From NCBI GenBank assembly GCA_003184365.1, contig NKYR01000009.1, positions 1-64,000 on the forward strand: a stretch of 64,000 bases of DNA. Reading direction: 5' to 3'. The DNA is from Evernia prunastri (Eukaryota; Ascomycota; Lecanoromycetes; Lecanorales; Parmeliaceae). Shown in pieces: positions 45,883 through 57,768 of the stretch; the first letter of the stretch is position 1, and each line of letters opens with the position of its first letter. The notes under the pieces were generated by a model that had not been told where the DNA came from, did not search any database, and was given only the letters and a program-made list of their open reading frames with translations. The position numbers and the translations under genes were made by a program.

Positions 45883-48230
45883 CTACGCAGCTTGTGTCTT
45901 CTCAGCGCCATGGGCATTTGGACCACCGTCTGCCGAAGAGATTGGCTTTGTTGTCCTCGACTTCTTGCCTCGATATGCACGCCGTCCTTCCGTTGAAGGC
46001 AATTTCAGAGTGCTTTGTTTTCCATGGCCATCCAAGTGCGCAGCATCGTCCCCATGCCAGGTCTCATTGTCACCGCCCACATCCTCCACATCGTCGCGTC
46101 GGCGCTTATGAATCCTCACATTCTTGAACTGAGACTGCAAGCTATCGTAGCCTTCATCATCGACCTCATGATCAACAGCATATTTAAAGTCGTCATCATC
46201 GACATGAGTTTCAAGATCAGATTCTGTTGCGTGCTCGTCTGCAGCGTCTTCCTCTTGATCGCTCGGGTAAGGATCCCCTGCAGTTGGGCGATAATCATCC
46301 CTGCCCGTGATTGTGCCCATTTGCTCTTTGATAAAGTCAGTCGATGATGGAAGTGATGATGAGGGTTCTGCAGTGATGGAAGTGCGAGTATCTGAATTAA
46401 ATGACCTGCGGGCTTTTTCTTGGGTTTTTGTCTTGTGTTTGAGGTCTGTAGCCACAGGCTTTCCCACTAAGAAGGGTGCCGCTACGGTGGTCGGGCTGAT
46501 TTTTAGGGAGAGAGGATCCAACTTTGTGCTCTCAAATGGTTTGTTGGCGAGGAATGGTAATAGAGCGGCCGGATACTTCAGCGACTTCTTTTTTTCACAA
46601 GCTTCGTTAACTGCTGACGGCGACATTGCTCGTATGTCACGATACTCAGAACCAAAGTCGAGCTTCTGACCGTCGTCGGGCCTGAACCCTTTCGTTTTCA
46701 CTTTGGCTTCGTACGAGTCTTGATCAAGCTGTATCTTCTTTTTCTTCTGGTCCAGAGGCAGGGAGATACTCAGGGGTGTCAGATCGGCCATTCGAGCATT
46801 CAGAAGTCTTGTTGACCTAGGTCCTGGCGTTTTTAAAAGGGGCGGGAACCCTGGAAAGTGGAATTGCTGCAGTTGGTCTGACAGAGGATCAGGTAGGTTA
46901 GCGGTGAATGGACCCACGCTATAAAAGTCCGTCCGAATACACGTACCTCGACTTCTATAAAAGAATTGGAAAGTGGCGTAAAGTCCTTCGCTCGGCTTGT
47001 AGGGGACTATTGCAGACTTCGAGTCAGAATTACGTCTGCAAGGCGGTAAACCTGACTTTATGGCAAAGGGTCTAAAGAGCAGAAGGCGAGAGTTGCTCCC
47101 ATAATGGATTTGGTGACTCAGGCTGGTACAAAGTATGAAAGTTGAACTCCTTACTGTATTCCACCACGCGCAACGGCTGGGTGTCAATAGTGTTTTTGCG
47201 AACGAATCTAAGGTTGAGCTATTAGCACAGTGTAAAAATATCAAGAAACGGTACGGTCCCAATGTACCCAGTTTCATGAGTGATGTCCCGTCCCACCCCC
47301 TCCATATCGATGTCCTCGTCCTTGCCTTCTTGATGGTGCGAGCGGTAATTCGCCTCGGTTCTTTTTTTGCCCAGCCTTATCCTCTGGAGCTCAACCACTA
47401 TCTGACCAACTTTGCTCTTTTTCTCCGTCTTCCCTTGAGCATCGAATCCTGATGACTCCATAGCTTTGATCAGAGCATCGTCATCTTGGGCCTCTGCGTT
47501 GGCTTGAGATCCGGCGATCATCAATCTGTCAAAGACGGTTTCGATGGCCTTTTCCTTGAATTGCCAAGCGTGTTCGGTCATTCTTCCGTCGGCTGACTGT
47601 ACCCAGCGGTGTCTGAACGCGACTTTGCCGTCCGGAGCATTGAAATCTTGATGGGTAGGATCGGTGTAGACTGGACGATGTTGTAGAGTCAGTATTGCCT
47701 ATTTGCGGATTAAAGAGCTTTGGTACATCTCTAGAAAAGAAACGCTCCCCAAGATATCTCAGGGCTCAGAATTAATCCGAAAAAGAAAAGAGAACTATGA
47801 AAAACGTACCGATGAGCTTACGCTCTGGTGTCCTTCGCCCATCGAGGTAGAGCACAGCCAGAAGTGCAAAATCTGGTGCGGAGGGACTCTGGGGTGTTGT
47901 AGATGGTCGAACTGGAGATGAAAGAGTACTGTTTCTCTTTTTCCGATGATGCGGGTCATTAGAGCGGTCCTCTGAGCTGGCCTTCACACGTCTGAGTTCC
48001 TTTGGCGTAGAAACATTCTCGCCTCTGGATGCGTCGGATGGAGGCGCGTGCCCGATGAATGGGATATCTGGCTGCAGTGAGACTTGAAAAGAGACATCCG
48101 TTGTGGACTGGACGTAAGCAGAAACTCTCTTTCCCTCGGTCTGCTGCCGTAGGTACTGGGTCCCCCACTCCTGAAGATTCTTGCCATGAGAGTCAGTGAC
48201 ATGGACGGTGATGCCACGAAGATGAGGCAT
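45883..48230 (-). CDS. DUF7918-like nuclear protein B
   Basis: Exons on the minus strand: 48230-47810, 47670-47268, 47207-47155, 47051-46947, 46877-45883, giving 658 aa. The N-terminal domain begins MPHLRGITVHVTDSHGKNLQEW and continues through LLAVLYLDGRRTPERK and FRHRWVQSADGRMTEHAWQF, aligning with the paralog at 33952. Basic patches (KKKKIQ, HKRRRDD) and long acidic runs suggest a nuclear protein. The first intron is a clear introner-like element. Intron 46878-46946 (69 nt, with CTAAC branch) leaves the frame open if retained, so 23 extra residues are possible. Function unknown. Confidence 0.78.
47671..47809 (-). repeat. Introner-like intron in DUF7918-like gene B
   Basis: 139-nt intron: GTACGTTTTTCAT start, GATATCTTGGGGAGCG core, GGCAATACTGACTC branch region (the last also found in 42755-42898), CAG end. 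Same family as the phosphoserine aminotransferase introns. Confidence 0.82.
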
Positions 48231-48623
48231 TTCTGATTGTTGACAACTAGATGCTAGCAGCAATTGTTACAAATCCAGCTTTTGACAATTATTCATCGAA
48301 AAGTAGCCCATAAGCGATAACTGTCATGTTGGTCTCCTGCAACTTTTGTTGTTGTTCAAGGCAGGAACAACCATCATTGTGAAGTGTTGACGAAGCGGCA
48401 TTGCCCCTCAGCGCTGAACGCGCAATTTCAATGGCAGATTAGGTGAACTAGTCGTGCATTCTTACTGTGGCAGGGCTCCAAGAATAGTCCCTTGTTTCGT
48501 AAGGAAACAGACCATACTTCCCTTTCTATGCGTTATGGAATCATGGGTATCTCGCGAGACATGCAAAAAAAAATCCAACTCCCTGAACTCATACCAATCC
48601 CCCTCGTCGTCTGAACACGATGC
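48231..48623. other. Intergenic
   Basis: 393 bp; promoter of DUF7918-like gene B and the SPT8 3' end. Confidence 0.5.
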
Positions 48624-50862
48624 CTACTTTGGAACACCGATCTCATAACCTAGCAATACCTCCGTAGATGCGCCTTCCCAACCTCGATTCCCAGCTGTTG
48701 ATACCAAATACCTACACGTCGGGTCCATATAAAGATGGGATACAACGCCAGTCCGATGGCCGGGGATGATAAGGAAAGGCACGGTGGCGTGCTTGAAAAT
48801 TTGTTGCTGCTGCAGGTCATACAATCGTAGAATATCATAAGAAGCGCTGCTGCAAATTAGTCCCGCTCATGAAGACATTGTGGCCACTTACCAAATTAGA
48901 TGGCGTCCATTTGGCATAGCTCGAACGGCGCTGACCGGGCCGCTGTTACTGGGTAGCTTGAAGCTTCTCTCGGCACCTCGCAGACCCTTGTGTAAGCTAT
49001 ACTCATCAAACGTGCCATTTCGTCTTCCGGCATAAATGAAGTTGCCGTCTGGAGACCAACAAGCATTCATGCACCATGGGGGTACGTTCTGAGGAGTAAT
49101 CTTCGCTATAGGTGTGCTTTGGCGCTTATCCCATACCCGAAGGCTTCCGTCTCTCGAAGCAGCAAGAAAAGTTGAGTCACTTGACGATGAAGCTTCTGGG
49201 ACATCGGCCGGTACGTTTTTGGCGCTTTCGCTGCTTTCACCATTTGAAAGCAACTCACCTGAGTGGGGCAGCCCGCTCCTTACTGTGCCAGACAGACCAG
49301 AATCTTCTTGGGCAGCAGCATGATCTGTCGCAACACCTGTGTCTGGCGAATTTGGCATTTGCTGATTCCCATAGCTAGCTGCAGTAATGGAGGACTGGCT
49401 AGCGTCCTTCATATCTGTATCGCCTTCCAAGTCTTTAGTCGGTTTGTCTTGCTCCTGATCGTGCTCCTGGTCTCGAATCCCATTTGCAATAGCACGAGAG
49501 AATTCGTCGTCATCGTCATCAACAAAGTTGCCACCTGATGGGGCCCCCGATGCTTCGTTGTCGTTGTCTCCAAATAGCGAATCACCATCATTCCCACCGA
49601 AAAGCGAGTCGGCAGGTGAGCCTGCTTCTCCATTGACTACATCTTCATGCTGAGCATCATAGGCAGCACCATCGACAGCAGTCCCGTTGATTCGCGGCTT
49701 GTCACTGCTGTCTGTAGAAAAGGTGCCATTGAGTTCCACCACATCTCCCGAAGCTTCTGGAACGGGCAAGCTAGATAAAGGCCGAGTTTCTAATGCTGAT
49801 AATTGGCCGCCACTACCCTCAAAGTTGCGAACGATTTTGCCCGTGTTCAGATCCCAATCGATGACGACCTTATCCCAGCTTCCCGAAAGCACACTTTTCT
49901 CGTCTTGTGCAAGGTTCAGAACGGAGACAGCGGATGTATGTCCTCGGAGGCACGTTATTTGCCTTCCTTCATCGTGCCTGACGGATTGAAGGTTAATACC
50001 GCCAGACTCGAGTCCAGATAGAAGCCATAACCCTTCGCGTTGGACAGCAAGAGAGTAGACGGATGAGATGGCGGAGCTTTCTTCGGATGTTTTTCCTGCT
50101 AAAATTCTATGTAAGTTGCATCATCCAACCTGGGGTAATGATAGGGTTACCAGTAGGGTCTTCGGTATTATCCCAATAACTCATAAGAACTCCAGCCTTT
50201 GTCACGCTGTCAACGAAAGGATGACGCTGAGCTACAGTCAGCATGGACTTGCCGTTGGCAGTTTCCAGCCAATTGAACTTTCTTATATACCCATCAGCGC
50301 CTCCAGTGAAGACCCAACGCAGGTCCGGAGTCGCAGTAATCGAGTTGATTGATGTGCTGTGTGGCGCTGCAATAGTGGGGACTATATCGTACACAGAAGC
50401 AGTCAATACTTCTGGACGAACTTTGGGCAGCTCTACGCTTAGGCCATTGGAAATGGTTGAGTCCTGAGTAGGCGAAGGAGATGTGAGCAGCACCGAAGGC
50501 TTTGGGTGGGACGTTGGAGCCGAAGACGTGGGCCCGCCAACCCCACTTTGACCTTGCCGAAATCCTGAGATGTTGCTTGTAGATGAGGCTTGGGAGACCT
50601 CGACAGGCTTCGTATGCCCTTGATTAGGACCGCCTCCGAATGGATACTGAGAATCATCCTGGTCTTGTTCATCGTCTTCGTCCTCGTTTTCCTCGTCGTT
50701 CTCGCCTTCTCCGTCCGCATCAGCCTCTGGGGCCCCGTTGCCATCAATATCTTCTTCATCTCGATCTTCCATAGGCCCATCCTGATCCTGATCATTGTCC
50801 GAGCTTCCGTCGGGAGAGCCTCCACTTTCTCGATCTTCATCTTCGCCCCCGAAAGGATCCAT
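48624..50862 (-). CDS. SPT8: SAGA complex subunit Spt8 (WD40)
   Basis: Scaffold subunit of the SAGA co-activator that contacts TATA-binding protein. Exons on the minus strand: 50862-50151, 50098-48892, 48849-48624, giving 714 aa from ATG 50862; the frame is open upstream, so the true start could be earlier. An acidic N terminus (EDDEQDQDD) is followed by WD repeats: SINSITATPDLRWVFTGGADGYIRKFNW, a long acidic insert, VLNLAQDEKSVLSGSWDKVVIDWDL, FLAASRDGSLRVWDKRQ, MNACWSPDGNFIYAGRRNGT (quoted in part), LICSASYDILRLYDL. The last intron is only 42 nt and has a tandem GCAGCAG acceptor. No introner-like intron is present here although both neighbours have them. Confidence 0.9.
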
Positions 50863-52005
50863 CTTTGCCTCAGCGGAATCCCACCCACCAAGATTGCTAG
50901 GGACTTGGCCCCTCAAAGTAGCTTCTCAACGTATACAGGCCCTTCTTTTCATGATCCCTGACCAATCAAGTCGCTATCCTATTCCGTTATGCTGGGCTAC
51001 CAACCCAGTATTATTACCAGGACATTGGTTGTTGCTGCCGGTGTTCCAGGTCTCGGTCAAAGGCGCTCAATCAACTGCTCCGACAGTTTGGTTAATGAGG
51101 AACGATGGCTCGGGTGTCTTGCTTTGTCGGAGTAACGAAATGACCGAGGTTTAGCCATTGAAGTCTTGGCAACTTCTGAACTTCAAGTTGCCGTCTCGTA
51201 CTTATCCGGGACATGAGCAGACTCAGCAGAGTAGTCCAGTAAGTCCGCGGGTGTACTGCCATAAACAAATATGGTCGAATGAGCTGAGGTTTCTGCCTGT
51301 TCAATGGTCGTACTCAGACATTTGAAGACTGTGTGAGAGGTATGAAAACAAAAGGGAAGCTTTTGCACCAAGGCAGTATAACCTAGCAAGAGTGCGACAC
51401 TGGTAATAATGCATATGAGAATGCTCTTGGAGCATAGTAACAATACTTTGAAATGGCAGAACTCAGCTACTTTGTGGGGTAAGATTGCAGAGCAGAGAAG
51501 AGCAGAGCAGACTGCGTGCAACCAGCGCAGTCTGAGCTCTCGCTATCACGGTCAAAGGTCCCAGGTCAAAGGATACCTGCATACCTTAGGGTTGGAGATG
51601 CAGTCTCAACATTCAAGTATTCAAAGTATTCAAGCGTCTATCTTCAGACCTAACTTGATGATATTAGAAGATGTTATGAGCTTGAGGCATATCTTATGTC
51701 AATCATCTCACTTCTTATATCCCATAATCAATATTGGTGAAGTGTCATCTGTTACTTATGTGTAACTTAAGGTAACGCGACTGTTTCAGACAAGTTTGCT
51801 TTTTTTTTACACTACTAGCTGAGTCGCGCAACCTCTCAAACCTCTCTCGACTAAGGTATCTATCTCATGACAAACAAATGGAACCTCGCTAGTTATGCCA
51901 TACCTCTCGCTATCTTGATTATTTTAGGACACTTCCACCAACAAAAGCATCAACAATCAATCATCAACCATCTTCGAACCCCCTCTGAACATATATCCTT
52001 GAGTT
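50863..52005. other. Intergenic
   Basis: 1.14 kb between the divergent SPT8 and SH3-protein genes. Scattered short frames on both strands, none with a domain. Confidence 0.5.
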
Positions 52006-52844
52006 ATGTCCCTACCAATTCATCCGCATGGCCAGCAATCCCTCCCAGCAAGGCCTGCCAACACTTCATCTACCCTCAACCGCCAAGTCCATACAGAGAG
52101 CGGTCCAACCTTGATTCCAGATGTCACAACCTCAACGACCAGGCAAAACCTTTACCTAGCTTTGCATGATTTCATCGGTCAAAGCCAGGACGAACTCTCC
52201 TTGCGCAAAGGTGACATTTTACACGTCGTGAAACAGACAGACAGCGGTAAGTCTACACAACGTCCAGCTTAATTAACTTATGCTCTGCCTCGTCTTGCTC
52301 AATCTGTATTTATACTAAAATTCAAGCCAGGCTGGTGGTTATGCGAGAAGAGAAACGGCTCCGCAAGGGGCTTCACTCCCGCCAGCTATCTTACTAAGAT
52401 GGCGCCGGAACGTAGCTACAGCCAAGTTGCCTCAGCCGCCCAAGGTCTGCTTATTCTCGCCCGTAGGACCGCACTATTCTCTTTACTTACAGTGCTTGAA
52501 CAGCTGCACCAACCGCATCGAGAACTAAAGCAACAGAGATTCCCAGCCGGAGAAGCCTCGCCAAATCTAGCAGAGGGAACAGTAATCGCACTCAAGAGAA
52601 ATCGTCAGCTCAGCATCGAATGAGAGAGCGCGACATGACGCGCAATACTCCCGCTCCTCCAGGCGGCTCTCGCCCTGATGACTACGGCAGCCACCTTCGC
52701 GGAATCAGTAATGAGAATGGGAGTACGCCCCCCAATGTTCACTCGTTTCCGTTCTCTCTCCAGCACCGCGGTCACACTTCTCTAACTTTTACTTCTACCT
52801 TATGTATCGCTTCTCACGCCTCAACCCATCCTCTCTCTCATTGA
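52006..52844 (+). CDS. SH3-domain protein (myosin-I-type SH3)
   Basis: Exons 52006-52246, 52331-52444, 52504-52844 give 231 aa. A single SH3 domain (ALHDFIGQSQDELSLRKGD...SGWWLCEKRNG...GFTPASYL, about residues 52-105) most resembles the SH3 of class I myosins. It is flanked by a Ser/Pro-rich N terminus and a basic, disordered C terminus with a short Pro motif. No motor or tail domain is present, so this is a small adaptor or a detached myosin-tail fragment. Its stop codon is only 84 bp before the ATG of the helicase gene, and a CTAAC/CTCAG acceptor lies between them. A shared or fused transcript cannot be excluded. Confidence 0.65.
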
Positions 52845-52928
52845 GCGACTCTTCCCACTATCGTGAAGGACTTACTTTTCCTCTCACGGTGTTTCGGGGC
52901 ACTTGCTAACCTCAGATCAACATCAGAT

Positions 52929-55900
52929 ATGAACGAGAATTTGACTGAACGATTCGGTCGCGGCAAAGCAATTCGCGAGTCCCAAATGCCTCGTGCTCAC
53001 ACGGCAAGACCCTCTACGACACTGAACCTGAGTATTAGAGAGTACGCCAAAACTGCCGATCAGCCGCCTGCTGACCTGTCACATTGGACTGGGTTCCGTG
53101 AGATTCCGTCTCCTAATGAGGTGTTCGATCAAGGTCGTACGGAGCATGGCACGGAGCTTGAATTGACGCCAAATACTGTGGTTGGGCCTTACATTTCGAA
53201 AGAAGATTATTTGGAATGCCACTATAAGCTCCTTAGGGAGGACGCTGTGTCGTAGGTTACCTTTTCTAATCCATCGTCCCCATTTTGGTTATGTCTTGGG
53301 AGCTAGAGGCCTACGCCGGCTCCTGAGATGTGTCTCCTGAATCCGAAATTATCTTTAAAAGAGTACTATTGACTCCAAACTTTTCAGGCCTTTACGGGAT
53401 GTAGTTTCCGAGCTTCAAGTATACCCACACCTTATGGAGAAAGAATCGGACAACAGTGCGTACATCTACGAGAAGGTAACTTACCTTGATCGTAAGCGTA
53501 TAGTCATAAGTCATGCATAGCAAAACCCTTCAAATTTTCGCGTCCCACTGAGGGGAAAGAATTGAGCTTCCCTATATACATGACTTACGACCCATACTCT
53601 TACAACTTGTAATACCTGCTTACTGTGGCTAGGTCTTCATCACTGGCTTGACATTCGCCAATGCTGGGATTGCAGCCCGTGTAACCTTCTCCTTGAGTAC
53701 GTGTTTTCGAACTCCACGTTTGCTCTTCTGAACACATTGTTGAGTCTCGAGACATGTCTTGGGAGTCTACACTCTCGAGACGGGTTTCAAGGCTCGCTAT
53801 ACCCTTTCAAAAAAAAGCATGACTGACCCCTGAATGGTAATCTAGGACGGGTTGGGAAAAAGGTCAATTGGGAACAATCAAAACGCTTACTTACAGGCCA
53901 AGTACTGGCTTTGACTCCGGCAAATGATTTGTTTACATCCATCTGCCGGATAGCAATAGTCGCAGCGCGACCTTTAGCAGGCCTCGAGCAGAACCCACCC
54001 GAGATCGACATCTTCTTTGGAGGCGCCGTAGAGTCTGAAATTGATCCCCAACAAGAATGGCTCATGGGTATGTAGGCCTTCCGATTGAACCTTCCATATT
54101 TCCGAACCCTTTTCAGGTTGCAGGATCTGATTTGGGAGCAAAAGTCGAGTCTCGCAATGGGTTCTACGAGGGAAGCCGCCATACTCTCCGTGGACTGCAA
54201 ATGCTCTCGAGAGAAACGTAAGTAGAGCCGTTCGTGAACTCCTGACAAGAAGCTGACATCAGTCCAGCTTTCCTCTCGCGGAGCATATCGTAGACATCAA
54301 ACGCGACATCCCCCCTCCTCTGTATCTTGAGCAACAGCCTCTAAAGAACCTATCCAGCCTTTTCCCAACCACAGGCGATAAAGTACTTAACGTTGACGTT
54401 CTCAATGATTGGCCTGATGGTTTACCAAGTGCTTTAGACGAATCGCAGATGACTGCACTGAAAAGCATACTTAGAAAGCGAGTTGCTATCGTTCAAGGAC
54501 CTCCGGGAACAGGAAAGACATGGGTCTCTGGTAAGTCGTACCAAGCCATCTAGCCCCCATAACAAAGTTTTGCGAGCCACGGTAGTACTGGACTGTCATC
54601 TACTGGGGCTGATGATGCAGCAGTCGTTGCACTCCGTCTAATGTTGGAGAACTTGGGTCCCGAAGATCCTCCCATCATCATCGCCGCTCATACAAACCAT
54701 GCTTTGGATCAACTGCTTCGACACGTTGCCAAATTTGAGCCCGAGTTCATTCGGCTAGGTGCATGGACGAAGGATATCGAGATCATCAAGCCACGGACGC
54801 TTTACGAGATCAAGGATGCCGTTAAGTGTAGCAATCCAATAGGGGGACTGAGGAATCCAGCTCTGGCAAGATTGAAGCATCTGGCTAAGGAAATAACACT
54901 TTTGTTAGCCCCTCTCACACAAGCGAAAGAGCTTTTGAATGCAAAACCATTCGAGCAGTATAACATCATCTCATACGACCAACACAACTCACTCATTACG
55001 GGAGCCAAGGAATGGATTAGGGCGGAAGACGACCCAGTGGAAGATATCATCGCTGTTTGGCTCGGTGATGAACGTATAGAAGCAAAGTATCGTACAATGC
55101 CAGAGGATTTTGGCATCGAAATTGAAGAAATAGATTTGGAGTACGAACAACTGAAGGGGATCGAAGCGGAAAACAAGCTCGTTGACGACGAGGACCGCGA
55201 CTCCTTGAGGGGACTTCGTTTAGTATTCAGTGAGCCTTTCACAGGACGCCAAAGCACCGGAGTAACAGACGAGACCGTCCGATCGGAGATGCGGAAGCGC
55301 AATATGTGGGAAATCGCCCTTGAAAATCGTGGCCCTGTGTATAGACACATGCAGCATGCTTTGAAACAAGCAATCACGACCAAGTTTCGGGAATTGGCAC
55401 GCCAGTATGGCGCAGAAACGCAGAAAGCAAAACAAGGTCTTTGGGAGCTAGACTACAATTACTTAAAACAAGCTAAAGTCATTGGTATGACTACCACAGG
55501 CTTGAGCAAGTATCGCGGTTTGATTCAGAGCCTCAACCCCAAAGTTGTCCTTATCGAGGAAGCTGCCGAGACGCTCGAGGCATTTGTATCAGTCGCATGC
55601 TTGAAAAGCGTCCAGCATCTCATCTTGGTAGGGGATCACCAGCAACTTCGAGGACACACCAACGACGAGGATCTTGCAGGCAACCCGTTCTATCTGGGGA
55701 TCTCCATGTTTGAGCGCCTGGTCCGAAACAAAGTCGGGTTCTCGCAGCTGAAGCGTCAGCGCCGTATGATACCTGAGATACGGCGCATTCTAAAGCCGTT
55801 GTATCAAGATCTGGAGGATCATCCGTCCGTTCTCGACCGCCTACCTATACCTGGCATGGGTGGTGTTAATTCGTATTTCTTCACACACGAAGCCAGAGAG

Positions 55901-57475
55901 ACCACCGATGTCCAGATGTCCAAAGTAAACCATCAGGAGGCGGACATGATCGTAGGGTTTTTCAGTTATCTCGTCCTCAATGGCATGACTCCGGGGGAAA
56001 TCACGGTTCTCACTTTCTACAACGGACAGCGGAAATTGATCATGAGAAAGCTACGTGAACACCGGCATCTGCAGGGGGAAAGATTCAACGTTGTCACAGT
56101 AGACTCGTATCAAGGCGAAGAAAACGATGTCATCATACTATCTCTGGTTAGAAGCAACGCCCGTGGCAATATTGGGTTCCTGGAGGTTCGTACTTTTCCA
56201 GTGATCTTTCCCTGTCTGCAAACAACGCCTGAGTCACGAGACGTAATGCGGAGCCAAAGGATCGATTTAATCCTTACACCTATTTCGTGATCCGCTTTAG
56301 AAGCAATGCTGACTCCGAAAATCACGTAGGTTGAGAACCGTGTCTGCGTCGCTCTATCTCGAGCTCGCCGTGGTACAAAGTCATTCCCATCATTTGGTTG
56401 GTTAATACATTTGGCTAAAAGTTTGGCTAGGACTCTACATGTTCGGTGATGCGCCGAACCTCTGTAAATCTAGCATGCTGTGGTGGCTTGTCGTTCAAGC
56501 TATGGCGACAGACCCGTGTCGGGTCGGCTTCTACATGCATCTGACCTGCAAAAAGCACAACGAGAAGACCTTCATCAAAGGTGAGATCTACATCCGTCAG
56601 TTCTATCCATCGCCACATTCCACGTGCTCATCTTCCAAACAGAGCCAGAAGCTTTCAACAGCCTGGATGGAGGCTGCTCCAAAGCCTGCCAAGAAGAGAT
56701 GGCATGCGGGCATAAATGCATATTAAATTGTCACCCGTGAGTACGCCCAGAGCAGACGACATTGTCGAGACCTAATACTGTCCACAGCTTTCCCCACGAC
56801 GCAGTGAATTGCAAGAGACACTGCAACCGGCGGCTCGAGTGCGGACATCCTTGCACCGAACTCTGCCATCTACCCTGCAAATCCGACTGCGCCTGCGACC
56901 AGGAATCCGAGCCGCTCGGCCACGCCGTCACCTTCCAGAACTCCTCCAAGGAGACGCACCTAGCGCCCCTGATTCCTTACGCTGAATCCGCGACCGCATC
57001 CTCCCAAAAGAATCCCAATCCGTACGGTCCTCAAACAGGATCCGCCAATCACACCCCCCCGCTCAACGAATCTCCAGAGCAGCAGAAGACCAAGCTAACG
57101 CTCCGCGCTCCCTCCCAAATATCCAGCCCGCCGCAACCCGACGATCGCCCCACCCCCAATCACGACATCGACCTCGCCCGCGCGACGCAGCCGTTCCGCG
57201 ACTACGCCGAAGGCGGCCACGTCGCGTCCGACAGGACGCTCGCCGCGCTGGCGGAACGGGAAGCCGCCGAGGCCCGGGGCAGACGGCTGGACGAGGAGAG
57301 CTTCGATCTGTTGTTCCGCAACGATCCGGCCGATGGGGTGGTGGTCGATGGAAACGAGGCGGTGAGGCTCATTCGCCCCGTTGGAGGAGGTGGTGGCGGT
57401 CGTGGGGTGTGGAAGGGGACTTGGTCCGCGGACGCGGGCTCGGGCAGGAAAGAAGAGGCTAGTCTTCTGGATTAG
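52929..57475 (+). CDS. ZNFX1/Hrr1-like SF1 helicase with NFX1-type zinc fingers
   Basis: Exons: 52929-53251, 53388-53475, 53633-53696, 53846-54067, 54124-54217, 54268-54530, 54621-56185, 56330-56372, 56431-56580, 56643-56736, 56788-57475, giving 1,197 aa. Superfamily 1 RNA helicase: Walker A GPPGTGKT (about residue 340), AAHTNHALDQLL, motif II IEEAAE, LVGDHQQLR, LKRQRR, TVDSYQGEENDVIILSL and ALSRARRG. A shortened NFX1-type zinc-finger block follows (CSKACQEEMACGHKC, CNRRLECGHPCTELCHLPC), then a disordered tail. Relatives act in small-RNA-directed heterochromatin (S. pombe Hrr1) and RNA surveillance. Introns 1, 3 and 7 have introner-like features. The gene is intact. Confidence 0.9.
53252..53387 (+). 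repeat. Introner-like intron, diverged
   Basis: 136-nt first intron of the helicase: TTATGTCTTGGGAGCTAG core and CTATTGACTCCAAAC branch region, ending TTTTCAG. Confidence 0.6.
53697..53845 (+). repeat. Introner-like intron in helicase gene
   Basis: 149-nt intron: GTACGTGTTTTCG start, GAGACATGTCTTGGGAG core, GCTCGCTATACCC block, GACTGACCCC branch region, TAATCTAG end. It is close to phosphoserine aminotransferase intron 42755-42898, although that gene is on the other strand. Confidence 0.82.
56186..56329 (+). repeat. Introner-like intron, diverged
   Basis: 144-nt intron of the helicase gene. The 3' part GCAATGCTGACTCCGAAAA matches 43183-43320 closely; the core is degraded (GAGACGTAATGCGGAGCC). 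Confidence 0.6.
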
Positions 57476-57768
57476 CAGCATGGAAATAGGTGGAGATAGA
57501 CACGGGGAGTTTGGCCATGCGAACTCAGAAGATGGATGCGCTAAGACAATGCTGTCGTATGCTCAGGAAAAGCCAGAATTTGAAGCTTTCGCTTAGGTTA
57601 TGAATCATGTCCTCATTCAATGGTTCGACTTGTAAGTATATCGATGTCTATGCTAGCTCTCTTCCTTGCAAGTATGCACTCGGTTCAAAGCCTCGAATGC
57701 ACCCTTGAATGCTAGTCTATGATGTGTAATTCTGGCAAGCAGCTCGAGCTGCCTGTGCCGCTGTCTCC

